52,074 nt of DNA. Source: an uncultured Acetatifactor sp. (GTDB taxonomy: Bacteria; Bacillota; Clostridia; Lachnospirales; Lachnospiraceae). Each line of letters starts with the position of its first letter. The first letter of the stretch is position 1. The translations under genes were made by a program, and so were the position numbers. The DNA lies in contig CAJTKW010000021.1 in NCBI GenBank assembly GCA_910577035.1, positions 1-52,074 of the forward strand, read 5' to 3'. The notes under the pieces are model-generated. The model had not been told where the DNA came from, did not search any database, and worked only from the letters and a program-made list of their open reading frames with translations. Positions 15,578-25,214 of this stretch are shown piece by piece.

Positions 15578-18177
15578 GTTTCATTTCCTCCCTGTTGATT
15601 TCCTGTATTCTCCGTCAGCCGCCGGGCCAGCCTCACGGCTTCCGCAGCATCCCGGGAATACCCGTCTGCGCCGATTTCATCCGCGTATTCCCGGGTAATA
15701 ACCGCTCCGCCGATCATGATTTTTGCCGGGACTTTCCTTTCCCTGGCATATGCCACCACCTCCCGCATCCGCTGCATGGTGGTAGTCATCAGGGCGGACA
15801 GGGCAATGATTTCGGCCTTGTGCTCCAGCGCCGCCTCTATGATCTTTTCCTTGGGTACATCCTTGCCCAGGTCAATCACCTGAAAACCGTGGTTCTTTAA
15901 CATCAGCGCCACCAGATTCTTGCCGATGTCGTGAATATCTCCCTCCACAGTGGCAATCACCACCACCGGCATATCCCTCTGCCCGCTCTCCTGCAGCAGC
16001 AGGGGCTCCAGCACCTGGATGGCATTTTTCATGGCCTCGGCGCTTCCGATCAGCTGGGGCAGAAAATATTTACCCTTGTCAAACAGCTCCCCCACTTCGT
16101 TGATCGCCGGCAGCAGAACCTCGTTTAACAGAGCAGCCGGCTCCTCCCCCAGCCCCAGGGCCTCCCCGGTGATGGCTGCAATCCCGTTCCGGTTCCCTTT
16201 CATGACTGCGTGGCGCAGCTTTTGCCTGCTCTCACTCTCTCCCGGGCTGCCCCCGGATGCCGGCACTGCCGCTGCGGACGAACTTGTCCAAGCCACACCT
16301 GCCTGTGCCGTTTCCGCATGCCCTGCCCCGGTCTGGCCCGTGCCGGCCCCGTATGCCTGCGCCGTTTCCGGCCGGGCCTGCCGGTTATTTATCTGCTCTT
16401 GTCTTGCCCTGGCTTTCTCCCCAAGGGTATTGGTATATTCGATATAACGAATGTCCGCCCCTTCCCTGGCCAGCAGCAGATCCGTGGCCAGGGCGCAGCT
16501 GACCAGCAGCTCCTGGGAGGGATTGGCGATGGCCATGGTCAGCCCTTCCCTGACGGCAAGAGCCAGAAAAGCCGTATTCACATAGCTTCTCTCCGGCATA
16601 CCGAAGGAAATGTTGGACAGCCCGCAGATCGTGGCCAGCCCTTTCTCCCGGCAGTAACGGATGGTCTCCAGGGTCTCCAGCGCCGCCTTTTTATTGGCTC
16701 CCACCGTAGCCACCAGCCCGTCCGCCACCACATCTTCCTTTGTCATTCCCAGGGCGTATGCCCGTTCCAGGACGGTATCTATGATCCCGATCTTTTCCTC
16801 TATGTTTTCAGGCAGTCCCCTGTCCGACAAGGGCAGTAAAATAAACATGGCACCATATTTTCTGACAATGGGCAGAAGCTTTTCGATCTTTTCCGTCTCC
16901 AGGGACACGGAGTTGACCAGCGCCCTGCCGGGATAATGCCGAAGAGCCGCCTCCAGCACCTCCACATGGCTGGAATCCAGAGACAGCGGCAGATCGGTGA
17001 CACCGGATATTTCCTCAATGGCCCGCAGCATCATGACTTTTTCGTCAATACCGCTCATGCCCATATTCACATCCAGAATACATGCCCCGTCCCGTTCCTG
17101 TTCCTCGGCGTATTGCAGCACCCTGTCCATGGCGCCTTCCCGCAGCCGGGCCTGCAGCAGCTTCTTGCCCGTGGGATTGATCCGTTCCCCCACAATCATG
17201 AAATTGCCGTCCAGACCAAATTCCAGGGTTCTCCGCTCCGAAGCCAGATACCGTATCCCCGGCTGTCTGCGGCCGGCTGTATACTTCGGCTCTCTGCCAA
17301 AGGCCGCCGAAAGCCTGCCGATAAACTCCGGCGTAGTCCCGCAGCAGCCGCCCAGCACGGTAGCCCCTGCCGTCACCAGTTGTCCCATCTCCTTCGTAAA
17401 GGCTTCGGCGTCCATTTCATAACAGGTTCGCCCCTGCTCGTCCAAATAGGGCAGCCCCGCATTGGGCTTGGCAATGATGGGAATTCCTGCGGTAACCGCC
17501 GCCATGTCGGCCACGATCCCGCACATGGCTTCCGGCCCTGTGGAACAGTTTACGCCCACGGCACAGGCCCCCAGACTCTCCAGCACCACGGCGGCAGTCC
17601 GGGCGTCTGTGCCGTACAATGTCCTGCCGTCCCGTTCAAAGGTCATGGTCACCATCACAGGCAGCTCACAGACCTCCTTTGCGGCAATCAGGACGGCCCT
17701 GGCCTCTGCCAGGCTCATCATCGTTTCCGCCACCAGCAGATCCACACCTGCGTCCGCCAGGGCCAGAATCTGCTCCCGGTACACCCCAATCAGCTCCTCC
17801 AGCCCCATGTCCCCCATGGGGGCAAGCTGGCGTCCCGTCATGGTCAGGTCTCCTGCCACATAGACTCTGCGGCCTTCCACGGATCCGGCAGCCTCTATGG
17901 AAATCGCCGCCAGCTCCCGGTTCATCTCCGCCAGCCTGTCCGCCAGCCCGTATTCCGAAAGCTTTACCCGGTTGGCCGTAAAGGTGGGCGCATACAGAAT
18001 ATCCGTTCCGGCAAGCACATACTGCCTCTGAAGCGCAAGCATCACGTCCCTGTGCTCCAGTATCCACTGCTCCGGACAGACGCCGGACGGCATCCCCGCC
18101 CTTACCAGATTGGACCCTGTCGCCCCATCCAGATACAGATATGATTTTGATAGATTCATAAATTCGTCCCGAGTCAT
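15574..18177 (-). CDS. metH: Cobalamin-dependent methionine synthase lacking the reactivation domain
   Basis: The 867-residue protein has an N-terminal homocysteine-binding barrel with zinc cysteines in VNCSTG and GGCCGTTPEF. A pterin-binding barrel starts near VGERINPTGKK. The cobalamin part has a cap and a Rossmann domain with the lower-ligand motif GDIHDIG (H749). It transfers a methyl group from methyltetrahydrofolate to homocysteine. The C-terminal SAM-binding reactivation domain of E. coli MetH is absent, as is common in Clostridia, so reactivation must come from elsewhere. Between the pterin and cobalamin domains (about residues 595-650) lies an unusual Ala/Gly/Thr/Ser/Gln-rich linker. 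GGAGG precedes the ATG by seven bases. No SAM riboswitch or T-box was seen in the short upstream region. Confidence 0.92.
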   Translation of the reverse strand: MTRDEFMNLSKSYLYLDGATGSNLVRAGMPSGVCPEQWILEHRDVMLALQRQYVLAGTDILYAPTFTANRVKLSEYGLADRLAEMNRELAAISIEAAGSVEGRRVYVAGDLTMTGRQLAPMGDMGLEELIGVYREQILALADAGVDLLVAETMMSLAEARAVLIAAKEVCELPVMVTMTFERDGRTLYGTDARTAAVVLESLGACAVGVNCSTGPEAMCGIVADMAAVTAGIPIIAKPNAGLPYLDEQGRTCYEMDAEAFTKEMGQLVTAGATVLGGCCGTTPEFIGRLSAAFGREPKYTAGRRQPGIRYLASERRTLEFGLDGNFMIVGERINPTGKKLLQARLREGAMDRVLQYAEEQERDGACILDVNMGMSGIDEKVMMLRAIEEISGVTDLPLSLDSSHVEVLEAALRHYPGRALVNSVSLETEKIEKLLPIVRKYGAMFILLPLSDRGLPENIEEKIGIIDTVLERAYALGMTKEDVVADGLVATVGANKKAALETLETIRYCREKGLATICGLSNISFGMPERSYVNTAFLALAVREGLTMAIANPSQELLVSCALATDLLLAREGADIRYIEYTNTLGEKARARQEQINNRQARPETAQAYGAGTGQTGAGHAETAQAGVAWTSSSAAAVPASGGSPGESESRQKLRHAVMKGNRNGIAAITGEALGLGEEPAALLNEVLLPAINEVGELFDKGKYFLPQLIGSAEAMKNAIQVLEPLLLQESGQRDMPVVVIATVEGDIHDIGKNLVALMLKNHGFQVIDLGKDVPKEKIIEAALEHKAEIIALSALMTTTMQRMREVVAYARERKVPAKIMIGGAVITREYADEIGADGYSRDAAEAVRLARRLTENTGNQQGGNET

Positions 18178-18332
18178 ACCGTTCCCTCCATGCCGCAGCT
18201 TCGCTGGGGCTCACACTATTATCCATCATACCATAGAACGAATTGAACCGTAAAGTATATCTTGCCTAATAAGATAAAATATGATAAATTTATGGGTATA
18301 ATGTCTGATGACAAAGCGGAGGCTGAAATAAA

Positions 18333-18764
18333 GTGAAAAAGAAAATTCTTATTCTGATTGCAGCGGTCCTTGTCTCGGCCATGCTGACCGCATGCGGGGA
18401 AGACAGGGAGCTGACACAGTTTCGTAAAAGCATAGATGATTTCTGCGATAAAGTTTCCCAGATTGACAGCGCCATGAACAATATTGACGCCGAAGGGGAC
18501 AACGCTGTCTTCCAGTCCTTTGCCAAAATGGATTTTCCGGCAGAATTTGACTATTTGGAGCAAACTGCCGACGAAGCCAGCACTTATATGACTACCGCCG
18601 TGGAAAATTACCACGAGGCCTACAGCAACGGGTCTTACAATGAGTACATTGCCGAGTATGCTTACGGTAATTACTCCAGGGCCTGCAAAAGGGTACAGAT
18701 CATCTTAAGCTTCCTCAGGGGAGAAACACCTGACGATGTGGATATCATTACGGAACCGGAATAA
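18333..18764 (+). CDS. Small putative lipoprotein of unknown function
   Basis: The gene encodes 143 residues with a lipoprotein signal peptide: positively charged start, hydrophobic stretch and lipobox LTAC with C21. The mature part is acidic, mostly helical-looking and has no motif I recognise. It starts with GTG at 18333, ten bases after GGAGG. It is a single gene, divergent from metH, and a terminator overlaps its stop codon. Function unknown; the product should be anchored to the outer face of the membrane. Confidence 0.8.
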   Translation: MKKKILILIAAVLVSAMLTACGEDRELTQFRKSIDDFCDKVSQIDSAMNNIDAEGDNAVFQSFAKMDFPAEFDYLEQTADEASTYMTTAVENYHEAYSNGSYNEYIAEYAYGNYSRACKRVQIILSFLRGETPDDVDIITEPE

Positions 18765-18782
18765 TCCGGTTCCGCTTTTTCA
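18751..18782 (+). terminator. Terminator overlapping the lipoprotein stop codon
   Basis: A perfect 10-bp stem (CGGAACCGGA/TCCGGTTCCG) has a four-base ATAA loop and is followed by CTTTTTC. The TAA stop codon (18762-18764) lies in the loop, so the last codons form the first arm. Confidence 0.88.
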
Positions 18783-18865
18783 TAACCTTATGGGAAACAG
18801 CGCCGTCCGGCGCGTGCATTTACGAATTTGTAAAACAACTCCCGGAATTGTTCGAGGCTTGGTTT

Positions 18866-19285
18866 TTACATTGCAATCCGGAATCCCAACAGAAAAACAT
18901 TTTTAACCACCCAGTTCAAGGCAATAATCACGATCCCCACCCACAGATACCAGTAATGGAATTTCCAGCCCCGGATCTGTTTTATGCCCAGTCTGTGCAA
19001 TCCCTGGGTCAGCAGGAATCCCAGATAAATCACTGCAAAATACGGAATAAAGGGATGATACCAGAGCGCCTTCAAAATCTGTCCGTGCAGCAGTGCGGAC
19101 AATGCCCTCGTTCCGCCGCAGCCCGGGCAGTAAATGCCGAAAACAGTAATAAAAAAACAGGGAACCTGGGGAAGGATATGCCTCAGAACACATTGATACA
19201 GCACTGCCAGGGCTCCCGCCGCTGCCAGTGCTGCCAATCCGATCCAAAACAGTTCATCCTCCAGATCTTTCCGTAATGTACTCAT
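18866..19285 (-). CDS. DUF2752-family membrane protein
   Basis: The 139-residue protein has three to four hydrophobic segments and the hallmark CPGCGGTRA motif of DUF2752, followed by a HP-containing helix. The family is widespread in Firmicutes and Bacteroidetes, and its function is unknown to me. It begins eight bases after the DUF4190-like gene, so the two are co-transcribed; small helical membrane proteins of that kind are common partners of DUF2752. Confidence 0.85.
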   Translation of the reverse strand: MSTLRKDLEDELFWIGLAALAAAGALAVLYQCVLRHILPQVPCFFITVFGIYCPGCGGTRALSALLHGQILKALWYHPFIPYFAVIYLGFLLTQGLHRLGIKQIRGWKFHYWYLWVGIVIIALNWVVKNVFLLGFRIAM

Positions 19286-19293
19286 GTCAAGAA

Positions 19294-19668
19294 TTAATAA
19301 GGAAGGCTGTATCCCATATCCTCAATTAATTCGGCAAAAGGCCCCGAGCCCATCAGTCCCATGAAAATCATCGCGTAATATGCTGTCGCCAGAACGCCGA
19401 AAAGAATCGCAATGATAGAGCAGACAAGGCCGCCGATTCCAATCCCTGACCCCTTGTTGTTCTTGTTTCCCACCAATGCCAGAATCAGACCGATAATACC
19501 GCACAGAAGTCCGACAACTCCGTAACAGCAGCATCCGGGGATACCCAGAATGCCCAGCACAAGACTGGCAATCTGCATTCCGTTGGCCTTTTTCGGCCCG
19601 TTGTTCTCAGGCGGTGCCTGATACTGACTCACATTGGAGGTGTAGTCCTGATAATTTTGTTCGTCCAT
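19294..19668 (-). CDS. DUF4190-like small membrane protein
   Basis: The 124-residue protein starts with a polar, Gln/Tyr/Asn-rich cytoplasmic tail. Two membrane segments follow with repeated small residues (ASLVLGILGIPGCCC and GLVCSIIAILFGV), the pattern of DUF4190. I chose the ATG at 19668 because GGGAGA precedes it at the right distance; a longer in-frame start lacks one. The function of the family is unknown. It forms a two-gene operon with the DUF2752 gene. Confidence 0.78.
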   Translation of the reverse strand: MDEQNYQDYTSNVSQYQAPPENNGPKKANGMQIASLVLGILGIPGCCCYGVVGLLCGIIGLILALVGNKNNKGSGIGIGGLVCSIIAILFGVLATAYYAMIFMGLMGSGPFAELIEDMGYSLPY

Positions 19669-19750
19669 TCTTATCTCCCTTTCTATGTGTTTCCGTATGA
19701 GTAAGATTACTATACCGCATTTCAGGGGGATTTTCAACACCAAATTTCAT

Positions 19751-20473
19751 CTATATTAATTCGTCATCCAAGAATACGGTTATATCCTCATACTCTTTCG
19801 TGCGGTTCAGAAGGTATGCTTTCATGTCTTCGGTTGAGCCAAAGATGCTTATTTGATATGGCATAATCGGATCAACCTTTTCAAAGAAATAAGTATTGCC
19901 TTCATTTTCCAGAAGAACACCACAATGCAGATTTGTAATCTCGCCATTCTTTTTGCCCCAGAGTGAAACAAGGTGTATATCACTTCCCGCAAACTCTATA
20001 TTTTGACTTTTCCAATAGCCTTTAACGGCATCGTCTACAGACTGCCCGGAGTCAAACGTGGCAAATAAAGCTTCTTCCATTTCACTATCTCCCACAGGGA
20101 AATCCGGCGTTTTTAAAAACGAATGATACATAAGAAATGCTGCTTTCCTGCAGTTTATATCTTCAAACGGCGAACTTTGATAGCAATTAATTGCTTCTGT
20201 ATAGTCATATAAGGGCTCCGTTATTGTCGCTTTTTTCCAACTCCCCTGCAATTCTTTTTCGGCATAACTTTCTTTGCTGTAAGCACGGATAAAACCGATA
20301 AGTCTGTCAATATCTTCGGAGGGAACGGCATGTGATGACAAAACTTCACAAAACTCGGTAATACTCTGTTCACTTGTCAGATTATTGTAACTATATTTCC
20401 GACCGTTCAGGGAACAGGCGGATAAAAAAATAGCCAAAATCAGAAATACTGATAAAAGGTACCTGCATTTCAT
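19751..20473 (-). CDS. Putative lipoprotein, possibly DUF4300 family
   Basis: The 240-residue protein has a lipoprotein signal peptide with lipobox LSAC (C20). The mature part begins with a YSYNNLTSEQS segment and contains a NCRKAAF motif, which resembles what I recall of DUF4300 proteins; I am not certain of this. CGGAGG lies upstream of the ATG at 20473. It follows the GNAT gene by 19 bases and is probably co-transcribed. No enzymatic motif was seen; a surface-anchored role is expected. Confidence 0.65.
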   Translation of the reverse strand: MKCRYLLSVFLILAIFLSACSLNGRKYSYNNLTSEQSITEFCEVLSSHAVPSEDIDRLIGFIRAYSKESYAEKELQGSWKKATITEPLYDYTEAINCYQSSPFEDINCRKAAFLMYHSFLKTPDFPVGDSEMEEALFATFDSGQSVDDAVKGYWKSQNIEFAGSDIHLVSLWGKKNGEITNLHCGVLLENEGNTYFFEKVDPIMPYQISIFGSTEDMKAYLLNRTKEYEDITVFLDDELI

Positions 20474-20492
20474 AGAATTTCCTCCGATAGAT

Positions 20493-20951
20493 TTATGATA
20501 GCCGATGAATGTACATCCGCGCCGGTTCCGGTTCCCCGTCACCCTGGGCCATGCACAGGAATTCCCAGCCGTACCGTTCATAGAAGGATGTGTGGTCCGT
20601 CAGCAGATATAAGGTGCCGATCCCCCTCTCCCCCATGTCTGTACAGACCGCATCCAGCAGTGCGCCCGCTATCCCCTGTCCTCTTTTATCTTCCTCGGTG
20701 TAGACGGCACAGACATTGGGCGTAAGGTCCTTTCTGTCATGGAAATCATTCTCAATCACTCCCATACCGCCGATAATCCGGTTCTCCTCCACCGCCAGAT
20801 ACCATTGCGGGACAGCGTTTTCCAAAGTCAGGCAGGCTTCCATGCTCTCCCGGTATGCCTCCGGCGGAATGCCCCATTTCTCATGAAACCACTGCGCCGC
20901 CCTGTCCATTAAGTCCGGCCTGTCCACCAGACGAATGATCTCGTAGGTCAT
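20493..20951 (-). CDS. GNAT-family N-acetyltransferase
   Basis: The protein of about 152 residues has the GNAT core: a strand with GGMGVIEND, then VCAVYTEEDKRGQGIAGALL, where RGQGIA is the acetyl-CoA pyrophosphate loop. A late TSFYERYGWEF segment is typical of the family. The acetyl acceptor cannot be read from sequence. The start is uncertain: an ATG at 20951 lies 12 bases from GGAGG, while an in-frame TTG at 20960 lies nearer. It probably forms an operon with the following lipoprotein gene. Confidence 0.85.
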   Translation of the reverse strand: MTYEIIRLVDRPDLMDRAAQWFHEKWGIPPEAYRESMEACLTLENAVPQWYLAVEENRIIGGMGVIENDFHDRKDLTPNVCAVYTEEDKRGQGIAGALLDAVCTDMGERGIGTLYLLTDHTSFYERYGWEFLCMAQGDGEPEPARMYIHRLS

Positions 20952-21189
20952 TGCTTCCAAAATCCTCCTCCATATTTCCTATCCTCCACTATACCTGATT
21001 TTCTTTTAAAGTCAACTAAGGACGCGCTGATTTCATCAATGTTCCCTAAACAAATTTATTTTCCGAAATACTTTCACCGCCGCCGGATCTCGGGTACTAT
21101 ATAGACAGGAAGCGTAACACACGGGCCTGTGAGCAATACCGCTCCCTTAACCGAAACTGTCAACCGTCATACCCGAAAGGAGAAATACC

Positions 21190-22791
21190 ATGGAGCCGAG
21201 CCTGATCGCCGATTTTGCCCGGGAAAATATGAAAACCATCTATACCTATGCCCTCTCCCGGGTCTCCAACAGGGAGGACGCGGAGGATCTGGCCGGAGAT
21301 ATTCTGCTGGCACTGCTCTCCTGCGCCTCCCGCCTGCGGGACGAGGACGCCCTGTACGGCTTTGTCTGGGCCGTTGCCGGGAACACTTACAAAAAGTTCC
21401 TGCGCAAAAAGAACCGGCATCCTGCAGACCCCCTGTCCCCGGACGACCTGGAGCAGCTGGCAGATCCGGAGGATTTCACCCTGGAGCTGGCGCTGGAGGA
21501 AGAGCGTCAGGAGCAGCTGGTAAGACTGCGCAGGGAATTATCCCTCCTGTCCCGGGAATACCGGGAATGCACCCTCAACTACTATTTCAGGGGGCTTTCC
21601 TGCCGGGAAACTGCCCGAAAAATGGGAATTTCCCTGGATATGGCCAAATATTACCTGTTTAAAACCAGGAAACTATTGAAAGAAGGAATCGGAATGGAAC
21701 GAGAATACGGAACAAAAAGCTACCAGCCCGCTGAATTTACCTTTAAAACCCTCTTTGCCGGCTGCTATAACCAGGAGTATGTGAACCTGTTCAACCGGCT
21801 GCTTCCCGGCAATATTCTGCTCAGCGCCTACTATCATCCGGTGACCATCCGGGAGCTGGCGCTGGAGACCGGCGTACCCACCGCTTACCTGGAGGATGAA
21901 GTATCCCTGCTGGTAAAATACGGGCTGCTGCAGTTACTGTCTTCCGGGGCACCCTCCGGTGAAGAAGCGTCCGGGGCCAAAGAGACTGCCCCATCCGGCA
22001 GGAACCGCTACCAGACCAATATGATTATTTATACGGAGGAATATATGCTGGAGCTGTATGAAAAGCTGACACCCCTCTGTACCGGACATCTGCAGGATAT
22101 TCTGGCTTCCCTGCGGGGACAGCTGGCTGCCCTCAGGGCTATCGGCTTCCGCGGTGCGGACCTTGAGGAGGAGCGGCTGCTGTGGCCGCTGTTCTGGCTG
22201 ATACTGCACCGGGGCTATACTCTTTCAAGGCAGCGAAATACCGGGCTATACTCCTATCAGATGATATATGCCCAAACCACAGGCATCAATGTAGGAATCA
22301 ATTATTCCAGGGAGAAGGATCCCTATGCCGCCTTTGGCTTTGCGGGGTATTCCCGAATTGATGAAGAGTATGCCGCCGCTTTTGCGGACTTCGGCATACT
22401 GCCTCCCCAAAACCGTTACCTGCAGCAGAATATACAGGCTGTCAGGGACGCCGTCCATGCAGATTCCGGAGAATATGTACTTTTTCAGAAAGCACAGCTG
22501 TGGGAGGTGGAAAATCTTCTGCAGCCCCGGATCCGGTCCATGGCCGATCTGTATGAACAGATGATTTCCACTGCCCGGGAGCTGCTCCGGTCCCATGCCC
22601 CGGAAAGCGTATGGGAAATGATTCCCAATGTTGTCGGAATGAGCCTGTTCTTTGATGTCGTGGGACTGTTTGGCAAATGTGCCGTAGACAGCGGCGCGTT
22701 AAAGCTGCCTGACACGGAATATCCCCTGGCAGTATTTATATACAGCACAAATTCCGCGGAATCCGGACAGCCCGGAGATAACCGCAGCTGA
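21190..22791 (+). CDS. Sigma-70-family factor with a long C-terminal extension
   Basis: The protein has 533 residues. Residues 8-75 fit sigma region 2 (helices including REDAEDLAGDILLALL), and about 110-166 fit region 4, with a helix-turn-helix around GLSCRETARKMGISLDMAKY. So the first 170 residues look like an ECF sigma factor. About 360 further residues follow without a family I know; they include a second helix-turn-helix-like segment (VTIRELALETGVPTAYLEDE) near residues 218-240. No anti-sigma gene is adjacent, so the extension may regulate the sigma activity in cis. AAAGGAG is well placed before the ATG. The same frame runs through without a break, so this is one protein, not two genes joined by an error. 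Confidence 0.82.
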   Translation: MEPSLIADFARENMKTIYTYALSRVSNREDAEDLAGDILLALLSCASRLRDEDALYGFVWAVAGNTYKKFLRKKNRHPADPLSPDDLEQLADPEDFTLELALEEERQEQLVRLRRELSLLSREYRECTLNYYFRGLSCRETARKMGISLDMAKYYLFKTRKLLKEGIGMEREYGTKSYQPAEFTFKTLFAGCYNQEYVNLFNRLLPGNILLSAYYHPVTIRELALETGVPTAYLEDEVSLLVKYGLLQLLSSGAPSGEEASGAKETAPSGRNRYQTNMIIYTEEYMLELYEKLTPLCTGHLQDILASLRGQLAALRAIGFRGADLEEERLLWPLFWLILHRGYTLSRQRNTGLYSYQMIYAQTTGINVGINYSREKDPYAAFGFAGYSRIDEEYAAAFADFGILPPQNRYLQQNIQAVRDAVHADSGEYVLFQKAQLWEVENLLQPRIRSMADLYEQMISTARELLRSHAPESVWEMIPNVVGMSLFFDVVGLFGKCAVDSGALKLPDTEYPLAVFIYSTNSAESGQPGDNRS

Positions 22792-23145
22792 TATTGGCCT
22801 ATATCACGGGGGATGCCTGAGGTGTCCCCCGTTTCCCGGTCATAAATCTCGCAAAATTGCATGTACGCAATTTGACTTCGCGGCAGAGGTGTCTGAACCG
22901 TTACGGCCAAACAAATAAATTTTTAAAAATTTTATAAAATATATGTTAAAATTTCAGGAAACGATGTATAATAAAGTTGCAACCGTAAACCATTAATAAT
23001 TTAGATGAATTATTATCATATTGTTAAATCGTTTTCTGCTAATCTTCCATTACTCTTGCCTATTCGATTACATGTTGTTTGTCTATTTTATTAATCCAGC
23101 ATACTAACGGAGAGATACTTCGTGTTAAAAGGAAAGGTGATTAGT
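22792..23145. other. Intergenic region with hairpins and chemoreceptor promoter
   Basis: A perfect 8-bp stem (ACGGGGGA at 22806-22813, TCCCCCGT at 22825-22832) may end the sigma-factor transcript, though its T run is short. A second hairpin is AAATTGC/GCAATTT (22854-22873). A very AT-rich tract follows, with a consensus TATAAT at 22967-22972 and a weak -35. No cyclic di-GMP riboswitch core was recognised. Confidence 0.5.
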
Positions 23146-25155
23146 ATGGAAAAATTTTTAAAAGGAAAAAAGGAGAAGGATGACGAACGATTTGTCAGTA
23201 TTGAAGTAAAAATTTCAAGGCGCTTTGGGCAGGTTATCATGCTCTGCTGTATTATACTGGGGGTAGTCACCTCGATTCTGAGTTACATATCTTCGATCAG
23301 TGCCGTATCGGAGACCATCAATGACACGTCTGATGTGGCAGCCAATTATGTTTCTGCCTCGCTGAAGGAATTCACTGCCATTGCTTACGAAACGGGAAGC
23401 ATTGCACGACTTGCCGATCCTGAAAGATCCGTGGAGGAAAAGGCAGCTATCTTACAGCAGAGGATTAAGGATCACAATATGGAGGGCGGTTACCTTCTTG
23501 ACAGCAGCGGAATTGACGTGATCACCGGACAGGACTTTTCCGACAGGGAATATTTTAAGGAATGTATAAAGGGTAATACCTATGTTTCAACACCGGCCTA
23601 CAGTGAAGTAACGAAAAAGGTATCCTATGTAGTTGCGGCTCCTCTGTGGGAGGGCGGAATTCCCGGAACAAAATCCGTAGGTGCCGTCGTCTATATTCCG
23701 AACGGCGAATTTCTGAACGATATTATGCGTTCCATAAAGGTGGGCAAAGGCGGAACCGCCTTTATGCTGGATAATACCGGCATTACGATTGCAGATGTCA
23801 ATTCGGAGCTGGTGGGTGTAGAAGACAGCATTGCCCTGGGCGACACCAATCCCCGGCTTAAGAAATACAGCAGCATCTGTAAGAAAATGATTGCGGGGGA
23901 AAACGGTACAGGCACTTACAGCTATAACGGCAAGACAAAAGTAGTCGCTTACTCTCCGGTTCCCGGTACAAACGGCTGGAGTATCGGGATCGCGGCAGTG
24001 AGAAATGAATTTCTGGGGAAATTTTATATTGCATTGGTGTTTACCATTCTCTTTGTCATTATCTTTACGGTGCTTGGCGTTAAGAGCGGTGTGAAGCTGG
24101 GGAAGGCAGTTGCGGCTCCCCTGGGCAAGGCAGTAGACAGGCTGAAGCTTTTAGCAGAGGGAGATATTCACTCGGAGGTTCCCAGCCCCACCGTAAATGA
24201 CGAAACGGCAATCCTGCTGAGCTGTATGTCCGAGACCATCCGAGATTTGAATCTGGTTATTTCCAACATAAACAAAGATCTGGCAGAATTGGCAGAAGGC
24301 AACTTTATGATTGACGTCGATGAAGATTACAAGGGAGACTTTTCCCGGATCAGCGAATCTTTCCGGGGAATTATCGCTTCCCTCAGCAAAGCCCTGAGGG
24401 ACATTGACACCAACGCGGAAAGCGTCAGAAACGGTGCCACCGACCTGGCCGGTGCATCTCAGCTTTTGGCAGAGGGCGCCACGGATCAGGCAAGTGCGGT
24501 GGAAGAACTGACGGCAACAATGACGGATATTTCGGAAAGAATCCAAGTCAATGCCGAAAATGCGGAAAAGGCCAGAAGGGTCGTATCCGGCATGAACGAT
24601 CAGGTGACGGAAAGCAACGCTCAGATGAAACAAAGTACGGAAGCTATGGGAAGAATCAGGGAAGCCTCCGACAAAATTGCCGAAATCATCAGCAGCATTG
24701 AAGAAATTGCCTCCCAGACCAATCTGCTTGCACTCAATGCGTCTATCGAAGCGGCAAGGGCAGGCGAATCCGGAAAGGGCTTTGCAGTGGTTGCCACGCA
24801 GGTTGGTATCCTCTCCGAGCAAAGCAGCAATGCGGCGAAAAATACTAAACAGCTGATCCAAAATGCAATACAGGCAGTGGAGGAAGGGACAAAGCTTGCA
24901 AATTCCACAGCCGAATCCCTGCTGCGTGTAGTCGATAACGCCAGGACAGTGGGGGAAGCAATTGACGAGATTGCTGTCGCCTCTGAAGAACAGGCCGAAG
25001 CTACGGCACAGGTCACACAAGGTATCAATCAGATTTCGGAGGTCGTTGAGTCCAATTCCGCCACCTCGGAGGAAAGCGCGGCGGCATCCCAGGAGCTGTC
25101 AGCACAGGCTGACCTACTGAAGGAATTAGTAGACAGATTTAAGTATTGCTCATAA
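23146..25155 (+). CDS. Methyl-accepting chemotaxis protein
   Basis: The 669-residue receptor has membrane segment 1 at about 28-48, an extracytoplasmic dCache-like sensor domain (about 50-287), and membrane segment 2 at about 293-312. A HAMP domain (about 315-370, possibly a second to 425) and a signalling domain follow. The hairpin tip that binds CheA and CheW reads IASQTNLLALNASIEAARAG (521-540). The next stretch reads QVGILSEQS where most receptors have EVRKLAEQS. The ligand is unknown. I chose the ATG at 23146, preceded by AAAGGTG; a GTG eight codons upstream is less likely. The gene stands alone with its own promoter and terminator, as is usual for scattered chemoreceptor genes. Confidence 0.93.
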   Translation: MEKFLKGKKEKDDERFVSIEVKISRRFGQVIMLCCIILGVVTSILSYISSISAVSETINDTSDVAANYVSASLKEFTAIAYETGSIARLADPERSVEEKAAILQQRIKDHNMEGGYLLDSSGIDVITGQDFSDREYFKECIKGNTYVSTPAYSEVTKKVSYVVAAPLWEGGIPGTKSVGAVVYIPNGEFLNDIMRSIKVGKGGTAFMLDNTGITIADVNSELVGVEDSIALGDTNPRLKKYSSICKKMIAGENGTGTYSYNGKTKVVAYSPVPGTNGWSIGIAAVRNEFLGKFYIALVFTILFVIIFTVLGVKSGVKLGKAVAAPLGKAVDRLKLLAEGDIHSEVPSPTVNDETAILLSCMSETIRDLNLVISNINKDLAELAEGNFMIDVDEDYKGDFSRISESFRGIIASLSKALRDIDTNAESVRNGATDLAGASQLLAEGATDQASAVEELTATMTDISERIQVNAENAEKARRVVSGMNDQVTESNAQMKQSTEAMGRIREASDKIAEIISSIEEIASQTNLLALNASIEAARAGESGKGFAVVATQVGILSEQSSNAAKNTKQLIQNAIQAVEEGTKLANSTAESLLRVVDNARTVGEAIDEIAVASEEQAEATAQVTQGINQISEVVESNSATSEESAAASQELSAQADLLKELVDRFKYCS

Positions 25156-25214
25156 GTCTTACTGTATTTGCCCATGAGCCTTAATGTACCCATGAGTCTC
25201 AATGAATGCTTTAT

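Noticed and set aside
16936..18144. 402-codon open frame antisense to metH
   Set aside because: Same reason: antisense shadow of a gene with clear motifs.
18178..18332. Possible SAM riboswitch or T-box upstream of metH
   Set aside because: The region is short and AT-rich; no conserved riboswitch core or T-box sequence was recognised.
22792..23145. Possible cyclic di-GMP riboswitch before the chemoreceptor gene
   Set aside because: Hairpins are present but the conserved GEMM core could not be found.
25172..25204. Pair of 18-base direct repeats after the chemoreceptor gene, considered as CRISPR-like or attachment site
   Set aside because: Only two imperfect copies without spacers, integrase gene or tRNA; no support for either.
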